A stretch of 64,000 nt of DNA from Chitinophaga eiseniae (GTDB lineage Bacteria > Bacteroidota > Bacteroidia > Chitinophagales > Chitinophagaceae): positions 992,001-1,056,000 of the forward strand of contig NZ_FUWZ01000001.1 in the NCBI RefSeq assembly GCF_900167135.1, in the 5' to 3' direction. Both the position numbers and the translations under genes were made by a program. Under the pieces are notes generated by a model. It was not told where the DNA came from and made no database searches. It was given only the letters and a program-made list of their open reading frames with translations. Positions 52,998 to 62,794 of the stretch are shown here, piece by piece (positions within the stretch are counted from its first letter, which is position 1; every line of letters begins with the position of its first letter).

Positions 52998-54053
52998 TCA
53001 CGGCACAATACTTCTCACTGCGTTCCTCACTTTTAAACAGGTGGGGGCCGTCGTGAGATAACCTTCCTGTGCAATAAAGGTAAAAATGATGCCGGTAGTT
53101 TTTTTCGGGTAGTTGATCCACGGATGACTGCCGAAAGCGCCGGGGCTGCTGCTTTCGATGACCATGTCGCCGGCGCCGGTGTTGTCGCGCCAGTTGCCGA
53201 TACCGTAAAAATCGGACGTGTTAAGCCATGCCAGCGGATAAGGCGTGTAGCCTACGGTTGTACCGCTTATCTGGCCCCCTTCCATCGCGGCAACTGCCGC
53301 TTCGCTGAGCACACGCGTGCCATTTGGCGTAACGCCCTTGTTGACCAGCATATCCAGAAATTTCATATAGTCATTCGGGGTGCTGCGGGCGCCGCCTGCA
53401 ATAAGGGGATTTGCTGTGAGACCGAAATCCGTGCTGGTCATCCCGCAGGGGGTGAAAATTTTGTCGGCGGATATTTCCTTCCAGCTTTTACTACTGACTA
53501 TTTCGCAGATACGTCCTGCTACCTGCATACTTACGCCACCATAATAAAACACTTTCCCCGGAGGATAAAGCAACGGAACATTCCGGCCGATGGCATCCAC
53601 CGCCGCTTCCAGCGTCAGCAGCGGATTAGATTCATATCCCTGGCTGGAATTGCCGGGAAAGCCGGAAGTATGGGAAAACAGCTGCGCGATGGTGATGCTG
53701 CCTTTCCCGTTGGCCGTGAACACCGGCAGAAACTTACCTACGGTATCAGACAGTTTTAGTTTACCTTCATCTACAAGGCTCATCAACACGGCGCCAGACA
53801 ACCATTTGGAACAGGAGGCGATCAATTGACGGGTATTACCGTCATAACCACCGTAACTTCTGTTGTACACTTCCCGTCCGTTAACATGAATGACCGCGTA
53901 ACCTTTTCCATTGAAACGCACTGGAACGGAATCATCCAGTATTTTATCAATCACATTATAACCCGATGCATGTTGCATTCCGGTAGTTTCTTTTTTACAG
54001 GCCGCCGTAATGATGCATAACAGTGGCAGGATCAGCAGGGGATAAGCTCTCAT
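52998..54053 (-). CDS. Serine hydrolase, beta-lactamase/penicillin-binding-like lipoprotein
   Basis: A 351-residue protein. The N-terminus MRAYPLLILPLLCIITAACKK is a lipoprotein signal with lipobox TAAC. The Ser-x-x-Lys motif is SCSK (in ASCSKWLSG), with VFYYGGVSM in the tyrosine position (YYGG instead of the usual YSN), so this is a non-standard member, probably an esterase or D-aminopeptidase. ATG 54053 is preferred over an upstream start at 54143. Confidence 0.85.
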   Translation of the reverse strand: MRAYPLLILPLLCIITAACKKETTGMQHASGYNVIDKILDDSVPVRFNGKGYAVIHVNGREVYNRSYGGYDGNTRQLIASCSKWLSGAVLMSLVDEGKLKLSDTVGKFLPVFTANGKGSITIAQLFSHTSGFPGNSSQGYESNPLLTLEAAVDAIGRNVPLLYPPGKVFYYGGVSMQVAGRICEIVSSKSWKEISADKIFTPCGMTSTDFGLTANPLIAGGARSTPNDYMKFLDMLVNKGVTPNGTRVLSEAAVAAMEGGQISGTTVGYTPYPLAWLNTSDFYGIGNWRDNTGAGDMVIESSSPGAFGSHPWINYPKKTTGIIFTFIAQEGYLTTAPTCLKVRNAVRSIVP

Positions 54054-54299
54054 GACAGTTTTTTGATGATAACACTGCAATATAAACAGGATAAGATCAA
54101 TGTTTATTATATGAACATGTGATTTTTTTATGGTAAGCGTCATGTTTAAACCTCCTTTCCTTGCTGCACTGCGGTCTTATTTGTAGCCGGTGTGGGTATT
54201 TTCATTATTGGTAGGTACTGTTAAGCTAAAGCCCTGTTCTGATATATCCGTGAAAACGCGTTTATTCCTCTTTTTATAACCCTCTAACGTTTAACCATT

Positions 54300-56444
54300 A
54301 TGCTATCCGAATTTTACACTTTTAAAAAACTATTGTACCTCAGCCTTTTCTTCATCTGCTTATTTGCTTATAGCGCCAGGGCGCAGACTTACGCCAACAG
54401 CCAGACCAATGGCGTGACCGGCTTGTGCCTGTTGTGTGGGGTCTCCAATCCGGACAATGCGGTGAACGGTAACCTGAACGATTATTCCACTTTCAACATC
54501 AGCGTGGGGTTGCTGGGCGTTTCTGTACACCAGACACTCAATTTCCCGGCTGGCGGTACTGCCGGCTGCGATTCACTGGTGATTGGCGTTGGCAGTGGTA
54601 ATGGCATCCTGTCGTTAAACCTGGTAGGAGGTGTTACCGTTGCGACCCTGAATGGCGTCGTTCCCAATAACGACGGACATGTGGTGGACAGCAGCAATTT
54701 CAGGCCATGGGGCAACAATCGGGGGGAAATCATCTTAAAGCCTGCCGCGTCTTTCGACCGGGTAAAGGTCTCTTTGTCCAGCAGCCTCATAGGACTGCTG
54801 AATGCTTTCCAGGTGTATTATGCCTATCGTAAGCCTGCGCTACTGTCTCCGTTATTGCCCGACACTGTTAATCTCTGTAGCGGTGATACTGCATCCCTCG
54901 CGGCTGTGGCGCCGGCCGGAACGACAGTGCGATGGTATAATACGCCCGCGGGTGGGGCGCCGCTTTATACCGGCGCTACCTATAAAGTAAGTCCCGTTAC
55001 AACGACAGACTACTATGCCGAAGCCGCGCTGAACGGATGTACCAGCACACGTAAAAAGGTAACCGTGATCGTACATCCGAAGCCTGCTAACCCGGTGTTC
55101 TCCGTAACGCCGAGTATTGTCTGCAATACAACAGGCGTAGGAATCGACAACTATACGCCGGATGTTTATTATAACGTACGTACCGTATATACGGGGATCG
55201 ACGGGCTATTGCTGGATTCATCCTATACCGTGATGAATGGAGATACGGTGGTTGTCCGGGACCTGAACGCTTACCTGAATGTTACCGTCAACCTTTACAT
55301 ACAGGCTGTCAACAAAATCACAGGATGCCGGTCAGATACGGTGATGCAGACAATGATTCTGGGTGCGCACGGCACCTACGCGGATGCAGTACCGGTGAAT
55401 GTGACTATTTGTAAAGGAGACAGCGTTACGCTCTATGCCTATGGCCATGGGCAGGAAACCAATCCCCTCCTGAATATACGATGGTATAGTGTGCCCACGG
55501 GCGGAGTGGAGTTGCACAGAGGAAAATATTTCAAGGTAGGGCCGCTGGACACGACTCATTATTATGTAGTGCCCGGCTACCATTGCGAATACCTGCAACG
55601 TACTAAAGTAACGGTGAATGTACGCAAGCTGCCGGACCCCGTTTACACCGTACCACAGGGCATGACCTGTGGCGCTACTAAATTAAAAGTACAGAATTAT
55701 CAACCTGGGTACAGTTACCGGGTGAGGGTGAAGTTCAGGTATACCACGCAGCTGTTGCTGGATACTGCTTACTTTGTTCCGCACACGGACACCTTTTTTA
55801 TTCCGGGATACCCGACACCTATACCCGCAGCAATAGATATATGGGTACAGGCAGTCGATTCCGTAACAGGATGCAGGTCTGATTCTGTTTACCGCCGTAT
55901 GAATACAGACGGCTATGCTGCCCAGCCCAGGGTAACGACAGACACCGTGTTCGTTTGCAGTGGCGACAGCGTGGTACTGCATGCATTTGACCCGATTTAT
56001 ACACAGTCCCGTATCCGCTGGTATAACGTGCCTTCCGGCGGAAGCAGGTTGTATACCGGCAGCGATTATAAGGTGAGCCCGCAAACTACGACCGTGTATT
56101 ATGCCGCGGGAGGTTATGGGTGTGAATACCCTGTACGTACGCCCGTGACCGTGATTGTGAACCAGTGTACGGAGCAGGCGCAGACGCTGCAGAAAACGCC
56201 GCTAAGACATACACTGGAATTATTCCCCAATCCCAGTGCTGGTATGGTAAGGTTAAATATTGACAAATTGCTTCCCGGAAGCGTGCTTATTCTCAGGAAT
56301 GTTCATGGTGTGGAAGTGCAGCGGGAAGTATTGACGGGTAACAATTTTTCGATTTCTCCGCGGCTCTCTGACGGGATCTATTTTATTGAGATCAGAAACA
56401 ATAGAAATGAAGTCCATACAGGGAGGGTAGTACTGAAGCGATAA
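54300..56444 (+). CDS. T9SS-sorted surface protein with repeated Ig-like domains
   Basis: A 714-residue exported protein. Signal peptide LYLSLFFICLFAYSARAQ. Three Ig-like/SprB-type repeats share VCSGDSVVLHA- and RWYNxPxGGxxLYTGxxYKVSP-like segments (residues about 190-250, 360-430, 540-610), separated by linker domains. The C-terminus (LELFPNPSAGMVRLNI to HTGRVVLKR) is the type A T9SS sorting domain. Function at the surface is probably adhesion. T9SS is confined to Bacteroidota. Ends in a strong terminator. Confidence 0.9.
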   Translation: MLSEFYTFKKLLYLSLFFICLFAYSARAQTYANSQTNGVTGLCLLCGVSNPDNAVNGNLNDYSTFNISVGLLGVSVHQTLNFPAGGTAGCDSLVIGVGSGNGILSLNLVGGVTVATLNGVVPNNDGHVVDSSNFRPWGNNRGEIILKPAASFDRVKVSLSSSLIGLLNAFQVYYAYRKPALLSPLLPDTVNLCSGDTASLAAVAPAGTTVRWYNTPAGGAPLYTGATYKVSPVTTTDYYAEAALNGCTSTRKKVTVIVHPKPANPVFSVTPSIVCNTTGVGIDNYTPDVYYNVRTVYTGIDGLLLDSSYTVMNGDTVVVRDLNAYLNVTVNLYIQAVNKITGCRSDTVMQTMILGAHGTYADAVPVNVTICKGDSVTLYAYGHGQETNPLLNIRWYSVPTGGVELHRGKYFKVGPLDTTHYYVVPGYHCEYLQRTKVTVNVRKLPDPVYTVPQGMTCGATKLKVQNYQPGYSYRVRVKFRYTTQLLLDTAYFVPHTDTFFIPGYPTPIPAAIDIWVQAVDSVTGCRSDSVYRRMNTDGYAAQPRVTTDTVFVCSGDSVVLHAFDPIYTQSRIRWYNVPSGGSRLYTGSDYKVSPQTTTVYYAAGGYGCEYPVRTPVTVIVNQCTEQAQTLQKTPLRHTLELFPNPSAGMVRLNIDKLLPGSVLILRNVHGVEVQREVLTGNNFSISPRLSDGIYFIEIRNNRNEVHTGRVVLKR

Positions 56445-56462
56445 TGGTGTTTATTTAAAGAG

Positions 56463-56492
56463 AGGGCATCCCGGAACAGGGATGCCCTTTTT
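56463..56492 (+). terminator. Rho-independent terminator
   Basis: AGGGCATCCC, 6-base loop GGAACA, GGGATGCCCT, then T5, 18 bases after the surface-protein stop. Confidence 0.85.
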
Positions 56493-56588
56493 ATGAGTGC
56501 TCTTGCGGGATATAAATATTTGAAATTTATTTAGTGTGTATTTTTTGTTGAATAGCAACGGCGGGCACAGTCTTTGTGCGCCGAAAGC

Positions 56589-59117
56589 ATGCAAAAAACA
56601 ACAGGGAACCCTGTCTCACCAGAACACAAAGGATTTTTGCGTGTGCGCGGGGCACGCGAGCATAACCTCAAAAATGTAGACCTTGATATTCCAAGAGATG
56701 CACTGGTAGTATTCACCGGCGTATCGGGATCCGGCAAATCGTCGCTGGCCTTTGGAACGCTTTACGCGGAAGCACAGCGCCGTTACCTGGAATCGGTATC
56801 ACCCTATGCGCGCCGGCTGTTTCACCAGATGTCGGTACCGGAGGTAGACGAAATCACCGGGCTGCCGCCGGCGGTGGCGCTGCAGCAGCAACGGGGACTT
56901 CCTACCACACGGTCGTCCGTAGGGAGTGTGACCACATTGTCTAACCTGTTGCGTATGCTGTATTCCCGTGCGGGCCATTACCCCAAGGGGCAGCCTCACC
57001 TGGAAGCAGAGGCATTCTCGCCCAACACGCCGGCAGGAGCCTGTCCGCAATGCTACGGCCTGGGCAGGGTGTATGAGGTCACAGAGCGCTCTATGGTGCC
57101 GGACGATACGCTTACCATCCGGGAGCGTGCTATCGCCTCCTGGCCTACCGCCTGGTATGGCCAGAACCTGCGGGACATCCTCATCACCCTCGGCTACGAC
57201 GTGGACAGGCCGTGGAAAGAGCTGCCTCAAAAAGACCGCGACTGGATACTGTTCACAGAAGAACAACCTGTGGTGCCGGTATATCCGGGTTTCACGCACG
57301 CGGAAGTAAAACAGGCTATCAAACAGAAAGTAGAACCTTCCTATATGGGCACCTTCTCCGGCGCCCGCCGCTATGTATTGCACACCTTTGCCAATACGGA
57401 AAGCGCTTCCATGAAGAAGCGGGTATCCCAATACATGGAAAGCGCGGAATGTCCTACCTGTCATGGTAAACGGCTGCAGCCCGCCTCTTTGTCGGTCACC
57501 TTTGCCGGCCTGGACATCGGCGAGATCGCCCGCCTGCCGCTCTCGCGCCTTACGGAGCTGATGCGGCCCTATGCAGAGGGAAAAGTGAATCACCATACAG
57601 ACCATCCCGAAAGGGCGATCGTAGCCCGGCGTATTGCCGCCGACCTGGTAGGCCGGCTGGAAGTACTGCTGGACCTCGGGCTGGGATACCTGCTACTGGA
57701 GCGGAGCACACCTACCTTATCGCCTGGTGAGCTGCAGCGTCTGAGGCTGGCCACACAGGTACGTTCCAACCTGTTCGGCGTGGTGTATGTGCTGGACGAA
57801 CCTTCTGCCGGTCTGCATCCGGCAGATACCGCAGCGCTGCTCCGCGCACTCGAAAGGCTGAAAGCTTCGGGCAACTCCCTCTTTGTAGTAGAGCATGACC
57901 TGGACGTGATCCGTCATGCCGACTGGATCGTGGACGTAGGACCCGCTGCCGGCGAGCACGGAGGGCATATCCTGTATAGCGGCCCCACCGCCGGCCTGGC
58001 GGCGGTAAAAGCTTCCCGCACCCGGGAGTTTCTCTTTGCGGAAGCACCCGTAAAACCCCGCCAGCCCCGTAAGCCCACCCGGTGGCTGCAACTGGAAGGG
58101 GTGACCCGGAACAATCTACATCAGCTCGATGCCACGTTTCCGCTGGGCTGTATGACAACGGTGACCGGCATTTCCGGCTCCGGTAAATCCAGTCTCGTCA
58201 GCCAGGTGCTGGTGGAACTGGTAGCGGCGCAACTGGGGATGGAGCTGCCCACCGAAGGGGAAGAGGGAGAAGGACTGGAACAGCCGGCCCCCGCCACGCT
58301 GGACGGCCGCATTACGGCCGGGATGGAACATATCAAAAGGCTGGTGCAGGTTGACCAGAAGCCGATAGGCCGTACCCCCCGCTCTAACCTCGCCACCTAT
58401 ACGGGATTGTTTGATCATGTACGGAAACTGTTTGCCGACACCAAAGCCGCCCGTGCCCGGAAATATGACGCCGGCCGGTTTTCTTTCAATGTCGCCAAAG
58501 GACGCTGTGAAACATGCCAGGGCGAAGGTTTTGTGATGGTGGAACTGTTATTCCTGCCCAGTGTATATGCCCCCTGTCCCACCTGTCATGGTGCGCGGTA
58601 CAATGCCAAAACACTGGAGATCACCTATAAGGAGAAGAACATCGCGGAAGTGCTGGAGCTGACGGTGGATGCGGCTTACGGCTTCTTTGCAGATGATCCG
58701 AAAATACATCGCTCGCTGAGTGTGCTGCGGGAAGTGGGACTGGGCTATCTGCGGCTCGGCCAACCGGCCACGCAGCTGTCAGGAGGTGAAGCGCAGCGTA
58801 TTAAACTGGCCACAGAGCTGCAGCGGATGGGGCGTGGCGATACCCTGTATGTGCTTGACGAGCCTACCACGGGGCTGCATCCATCGGATACGGAGAAACT
58901 GGTGGCCCAGCTGGAAGGACTGGTGGTCGCCGGCAATACTGTCATCGTGGTGGAGCATGAAATGCGGGTGGTCTCCGCCAGTGACTGGGTGATAGATATC
59001 GGTCCCGGCGCGGGCGAGGAGGGCGGTCATATTGTGGCTGCCGGCACGCCTGCTGCCGTGGCCAAAGCGAAAGGCAGCCGTACCGCGCCTTACCTGGCCA
59101 GTTTCCTCCGTGGATAA
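56589..59117 (+). CDS. UvrA-like excinuclease subunit (class II, UvrA2)
   Basis: An 842-residue tandem ABC ATPase. The first Walker A is [15 protein letters not shown] and the second [16 protein letters not shown] signatures are [15 protein letters not shown] and [15 protein letters not shown]. Zinc-finger pairs CPQCYG, CPTCHG, CETCQG and CPTCHG are present. At 842 residues it is shorter than the usual UvrA (about 940), as in class II UvrA proteins, some of which give drug or DNA-damage resistance. Binds damaged DNA with UvrB in nucleotide excision repair or related export. ATG 56589 preferred over TTG 56574. Confidence 0.92.
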   Translation: MQKTTGNPVSPEHKGFLRVRGAREHNLKNVDLDIPRDALVVFTGVSGSGKSSLAFGTLYAEAQRRYLESVSPYARRLFHQMSVPEVDEITGLPPAVALQQQRGLPTTRSSVGSVTTLSNLLRMLYSRAGHYPKGQPHLEAEAFSPNTPAGACPQCYGLGRVYEVTERSMVPDDTLTIRERAIASWPTAWYGQNLRDILITLGYDVDRPWKELPQKDRDWILFTEEQPVVPVYPGFTHAEVKQAIKQKVEPSYMGTFSGARRYVLHTFANTESASMKKRVSQYMESAECPTCHGKRLQPASLSVTFAGLDIGEIARLPLSRLTELMRPYAEGKVNHHTDHPERAIVARRIAADLVGRLEVLLDLGLGYLLLERSTPTLSPGELQRLRLATQVRSNLFGVVYVLDEPSAGLHPADTAALLRALERLKASGNSLFVVEHDLDVIRHADWIVDVGPAAGEHGGHILYSGPTAGLAAVKASRTREFLFAEAPVKPRQPRKPTRWLQLEGVTRNNLHQLDATFPLGCMTTVTGISGSGKSSLVSQVLVELVAAQLGMELPTEGEEGEGLEQPAPATLDGRITAGMEHIKRLVQVDQKPIGRTPRSNLATYTGLFDHVRKLFADTKAARARKYDAGRFSFNVAKGRCETCQGEGFVMVELLFLPSVYAPCPTCHGARYNAKTLEITYKEKNIAEVLELTVDAAYGFFADDPKIHRSLSVLREVGLGYLRLGQPATQLSGGEAQRIKLATELQRMGRGDTLYVLDEPTTGLHPSDTEKLVAQLEGLVVAGNTVIVVEHEMRVVSASDWVIDIGPGAGEEGGHIVAAGTPAAVAKAKGSRTAPYLASFLRG

Positions 59118-59175
59118 TTTCTTCGAAAATTCCATCGTAAAATTTGTAATTCGCAGTACGAAACAGTCAACAACA

Positions 59176-60489
59176 ATGAAGAAAAATCTTTTATGGCTGC
59201 TGCCTGCGTTGCTGTCCTTACAGCTCAGTGCGCAGCAGCGCAAGCCGAATGTGATCTTTATCCTCGCCGATGATATGGGGTATGGTGATCTCAGCTGCTA
59301 CGGCAGCCCACAGATCCGTACCCCGCAGCTGGACCGCCTGGCGAAAGAAGGGTTCCACAGTACCGGATTCATGGTGTCTGCGCCTTCCTGTACGCCCAGC
59401 AGGGCGTCGCTGCTTACCGGCCGATATCCCGATAAAGTGAACATGCCCTATGCCGTGGCGCCCGGCGACCGTCACGCGCTGGCAGACAGTATTTTTACCC
59501 TCGCCAAAATGTTTAAGGCCAACCACTATCAGACGATGATGATCGGTAAATGGCATCTTGGTGACAAAGCCAATAGCCGGCCGCTGTCGCATGGCTTCGA
59601 TCATTTCTTCGGAATGCTGTACAGCCACGATTATCAGTCGCCTTTTGTCAACACAGATACTACGCTGGCTGTCTTCCATGATAATACCCGTGTCATTGAA
59701 AAGCCGGACTACAGTAAGCTGATGGGCTGGTATACCGATAGCGCGCTGGCTTATATTCAACGCGCCAGCCGCAGCAATCAGCCGTTTTTCCTGTATCTGC
59801 CTTTCCCGATGCCGCATGCACCGCTGGCGGTTCCCCGGGAGTGGGCCGGCAAATCACGGGCTGGGTTATACGGAGATGTCATTGAACAGCAGGATGCCTG
59901 CATCGGAAAAATCATCGCTTTACTACGCACGCTGAAACTGGATAAAAACACCATTGTGATGTTCACCAGCGATAACGGACCATGGAATGCCATGCCCGAC
60001 CGCATGTTGCAGCGTGATATTGTAAAACCGTGGGACCACGGTTCCACCGGGCCTTTCCGCGGGGGCAAGGCCAATACCTACGAAGGGGGGCACCGTATGC
60101 CGTTTATTGCCTGGGCGCCAGGCCGTATCCCTGCCGCTACCGAAGGAGACCAGCCTTTTATCATCAATGATATCTTACCGACGCTGGCTACCGCTACCGG
60201 CTATACGCAGCCGCTGCCGGCCAACCTCGAAGGCGTCAATTGCTGGGGACACATTACCGGCCGCCAGCCCCGGCTGCCAGAAAGGCCGCTGTTTTACCTG
60301 AGTGCGGTCGGGAAACTGGAAGGGGTGCGACAGGGTGATTGGAAACTGCGTATCGCCACTGTAGAAAAAGACAAAACACCGGAAGTGGAATTGTATAACC
60401 TGACACTGGACAACAGCGAAAAACATAACGTGGCAGGGAAGTATCCCGAAATAGTATCAACATTGAAACAGCTGATGGATAAATACTGA
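59176..60489 (+). CDS. Sulfatase (formylglycine-dependent), exported
   Basis: A 437-residue arylsulfatase-type enzyme with signal peptide KNLLWLLPALLSLQLSAQQ. The formylglycine motif is C72-T-P-S-R in APSCTPSRASLLTGRYP; metal-binding DDMGYGDLSCYG, IGKWHLGD and TSDNGPW are also present. These enzymes remove sulfate from glycans or small aryl esters outside the cytoplasm. The Cys-type motif requires an aerobic formylglycine-generating enzyme, not found in this window. ATG 59176 is chosen since upstream in-frame codons overlap the UvrA gene. Confidence 0.93.
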   Translation: MKKNLLWLLPALLSLQLSAQQRKPNVIFILADDMGYGDLSCYGSPQIRTPQLDRLAKEGFHSTGFMVSAPSCTPSRASLLTGRYPDKVNMPYAVAPGDRHALADSIFTLAKMFKANHYQTMMIGKWHLGDKANSRPLSHGFDHFFGMLYSHDYQSPFVNTDTTLAVFHDNTRVIEKPDYSKLMGWYTDSALAYIQRASRSNQPFFLYLPFPMPHAPLAVPREWAGKSRAGLYGDVIEQQDACIGKIIALLRTLKLDKNTIVMFTSDNGPWNAMPDRMLQRDIVKPWDHGSTGPFRGGKANTYEGGHRMPFIAWAPGRIPAATEGDQPFIINDILPTLATATGYTQPLPANLEGVNCWGHITGRQPRLPERPLFYLSAVGKLEGVRQGDWKLRIATVEKDKTPEVELYNLTLDNSEKHNVAGKYPEIVSTLKQLMDKY

Positions 60490-60579
60490 CACCTTTGTTG
60501 GGATAGCCTTTCGCGGTTTTGCCGGACATGCCCTCCAGCACTTTCTGAAAACTGATATCCCGTTATAATCAGTGTTTCG

Positions 60580-60604
60580 CCCCGGGGAATACCCGGGGTT
60601 TTTT
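60580..60604 (+). terminator. Terminator after the sulfatase gene
   Basis: CCCCGG pairs with CCGGGG around a short loop, followed by TTTTTT, about 90 bases after the stop. Confidence 0.8.
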
Positions 60605-60683
60605 ATGTTGGCTTCCCGGGCTTACACCCGGCGCTGCGGTGTCAGCGTCTGCCGGTATTTCAAGGCTGTTAAAGAAAGTTATG

Positions 60684-61331
60684 CTACTCCCCGTATTCCC
60701 GCATTAACCGCTCAAATACATCCCGGTCAATATACAGATCGAAACTATCGGGATGGACGATACTTCTTTCCCGCAGTTGCTTAAGGGAACGGTTAAAACT
60801 TCTCACCGATACCCCCAGGTAGTCTGCCAGGTCTTTCTTGGCAAAATTGGTTTGCTGTGTAGCGAGGACAGATAATAACTTCAGTATAGCGTACTCAGCA
60901 GGGTAGACCTGCTGATAGGAGGCCCGGGCGGAGGTCTGATTCAGCCGGTGCGCGAGGGACAGTAACAGGAGCCGGTTCAGCTCCGCGTTATGCGTGATGA
61001 GGTAAGCAAAATAATCCGTGGTGATACACCATGCGGTCACCTCCGTCAGGGCAGTCACCGTGGTCAGGTTAAGTGTCTTCTGAATGACTTCTATCTCTCC
61101 CAGCAGTTCCCCTTCGCCCAAAAACTGGACGATAAAATCTTTCCCGTTGTCTTCCGTGATATGCACTTTGGAAAGCCCCGTCTGTTGCACAAAGACATAT
61201 TTATTCCCCTGCCCCTGTTTGAGCAGGTGGCCGCCCGCGGGCCAGGTCTGCAGAAATACCCGGTCCTTCTTTTCGGTTTCCGTCAGCTGGTTTTCAATGA
61301 ATGTTAAAATAGCGCGATTGGTATGTATCAT
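60684..61331 (-). CDS. Crp/Fnr family transcriptional regulator
   Basis: A 215-residue regulator. The N-terminal cyclic-nucleotide-binding-like domain contains FLGEGELLGEIEVI and the C-terminal winged HTH has LADYLGVSVRSFNRSLKQLRERS. No CNB ligand motif is fully obvious. ATG 61331 (MIHTNRAIL) is preferred; an upstream start at 61454 would overlap the divergent gene's promoter. Divergent from the HAD gene. A palindrome GGGAC-AAAT-GTCCC sits 8 bases upstream of the start and may be an autoregulatory operator. Confidence 0.88.
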   Translation of the reverse strand: MIHTNRAILTFIENQLTETEKKDRVFLQTWPAGGHLLKQGQGNKYVFVQQTGLSKVHITEDNGKDFIVQFLGEGELLGEIEVIQKTLNLTTVTALTEVTAWCITTDYFAYLITHNAELNRLLLLSLAHRLNQTSARASYQQVYPAEYAILKLLSVLATQQTNFAKKDLADYLGVSVRSFNRSLKQLRERSIVHPDSFDLYIDRDVFERLMREYGE

Positions 61332-61339
61332 GGTGAGCT

Positions 61340-61353
61340 GGGACAAATGTCCC
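61340..61353. promoter_or_regulatory. Palindrome GGGAC-AAAT-GTCCC between divergent genes
   Basis: A perfect 5-bp inverted repeat with 4-base loop, directly followed by GTTTTTT on the plus strand. It lies 8 bases upstream of the Crp/Fnr start. It may be an operator for the regulator or, on the plus strand, a terminator-like element. Confidence 0.4.
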
Positions 61354-61401
61354 GTTTTTTCGCAGTTGAAGCTATTAATTTTACAGAAATTTTCAGAATT
61401 T

Positions 61402-62094
61402 ATGAGAGGCATACAAACCATCGCCTTCGATGCGGATGATACATTATGGGTCAATGAACCCTATTTCAGGGAGGTAGAAAACAAATTCTGCGGTCTCCTG
61501 GAAGACTATTTGCCCCATCATACCGTGGCGCAGGAATTATTTAAAACAGAGATGCAGAACCTGCCGCTGTACGGTTACGGCGTAAAAGCGTTCATGCTGG
61601 CCATGATAGAAACTATTCTGCGAGTGACGGAAAACAACGCCAGTCCCGCGCTGATCGCCAAAGTGCTGGAATACGGCAAGGAGCAGCTGGCCAAAGACAT
61701 CGAACTGCTGGACGGTGTAAAGGAAGTACTTGATACCCTCAAAGGCAAATACCGGCTGGTGGTCGCTACTAAAGGCGATCTGCTGGACCAGGAGCGGAAA
61801 CTCAACAAGTCCGGCCTGGCTCACTATTTCCATCATATCGAAATTATGAGCGATAAACAGGAAAAAGACTACCGTAAACTGCTGCGGCATCTGGATTGCT
61901 CACCGGAAGCATTTCTCATGATCGGCAACTCCATCAAATCGGATATATTGCCGGTACTGGCGATTGGCGGCCACGCTATTCATATTCCTTATCATACCGT
62001 ATGGGCGCATGAAGTGGTGGAAGGAGAGGTGAAAGACGAAAGATTTTATTCATTTGAAAACATTTCGGCGATCCTGCCGAGGCTATTGTCATGA
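61402..62094 (+). CDS. HAD family hydrolase
   Basis: A 230-residue HAD-IA-like phosphatase. Nucleophile motif IAFDADDTLWVNE at the N-terminus, motif II VVATKGDLLDQERKL, Lys region, and acidic motif IV MIGNSIKSDILP. Substrate unknown, possibly a small sugar or nucleotide phosphate. ATG 61402 begins with MRGIQTIAFD. Its stop overlaps the next gene's start as ATGA, so the two are co-translated. Confidence 0.88.
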   Translation: MRGIQTIAFDADDTLWVNEPYFREVENKFCGLLEDYLPHHTVAQELFKTEMQNLPLYGYGVKAFMLAMIETILRVTENNASPALIAKVLEYGKEQLAKDIELLDGVKEVLDTLKGKYRLVVATKGDLLDQERKLNKSGLAHYFHHIEIMSDKQEKDYRKLLRHLDCSPEAFLMIGNSIKSDILPVLAIGGHAIHIPYHTVWAHEVVEGEVKDERFYSFENISAILPRLLS

Positions 62095-62714
62095 AACAGC
62101 TGCTGGACATTAATACCTGGGCCAGAAAAGACCATTATCATTTTTTTAGCCAGTTCGAGGAGCCTTTTTTCGGCGTATGCGTAAATGTGGATTGTACCCG
62201 GGCTTACTACGTATCCAAGGCGCGTGGATATTCCTTTTTCTTATACTACCTGCATAAGGCCATGGTAGCGATGAACCTTACGGAACCTTTTCGTTACCGT
62301 ATCATCGACAAACAGGTATGGGTATACGACCATATTGATCCTTCTCCGACCATCAACCGGCCGGACGGCACTTTTGGTTTTGCTTACTTCCCTTACCATG
62401 CGGATTTTGAAACCTTCGCAGCGACAGCGCGCGTGGAAACAGAGAAGGTGCAAAGCAGCAGCGGTCTTATACCCGCCGTATCCGGTGAAAACGTAGTGCA
62501 TTGTTCTTCCATGCCCTGGATCAATTTTACCGGGTTGTCCCATGCCCGCAGCTTTACTTTCCCGGACAGCTGCCCGAAGATCTCCTTCGGTAAGATGACC
62601 GATAACGACGGTAAAATGACGATGCCGGTATCGCTACATGTGCATCATGCGCTGATGGATGGCTATCATGTGGGGCTGTTCCTGGAGGAGTTCCAGCGAC
62701 AGCTGGATGTATAG
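62091..62714 (+). CDS. Chloramphenicol acetyltransferase-like protein (CatA family)
   Basis: A 207-residue trimeric-type acetyltransferase. The catalytic motif is HVHHALMDGYHVG (His in HHxxxDG), preceded by PWINFTGLSHAR. Family members acetylate chloramphenicol or unrelated small molecules. In a Chitinophagaceae chromosome without plasmid genes a resistance role is uncertain; the link to a HAD phosphatase suggests a metabolic acylation instead. ATGA overlap with the HAD gene; the stop is directly adjacent to the VOC relic. Confidence 0.85.
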   Translation: MKQLLDINTWARKDHYHFFSQFEEPFFGVCVNVDCTRAYYVSKARGYSFFLYYLHKAMVAMNLTEPFRYRIIDKQVWVYDHIDPSPTINRPDGTFGFAYFPYHADFETFAATARVETEKVQSSSGLIPAVSGENVVHCSSMPWINFTGLSHARSFTFPDSCPKISFGKMTDNDGKMTMPVSLHVHHALMDGYHVGLFLEEFQRQLDV

Positions 62715-62778
62715 TTACGCCAGGTAGTTGCTCACTTCAATCAGGTTCCCGTCCGGGTCCCGGAAGTAAATGGAGATA
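62715..62778 (-). pseudogene. VOC/glyoxalase family gene remnant (C-terminal end)
   Basis: On the minus strand the sequence reads ISIYFRDPDGNLIEVSNYLA and a TAA stop (62715-62717). This is the recognisable C-terminus of a vicinal-oxygen-chelate/glyoxalase protein (metal-binding Glu in NLIEV). Upstream of about 62778 the frame no longer looks like the family; the LytTR gene begins at 62795. The rest of the gene has been lost, probably by a deletion that fused the two regions. Confidence 0.75.
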
Positions 62779-62794
62779 ACCAAAATATCACACA

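Noticed and set aside
62091..62714. A clinical-type chloramphenicol resistance gene
   Set aside because: It is in an ordinary chromosomal operon with a HAD phosphatase, without mobile elements. Family membership alone does not prove drug resistance.
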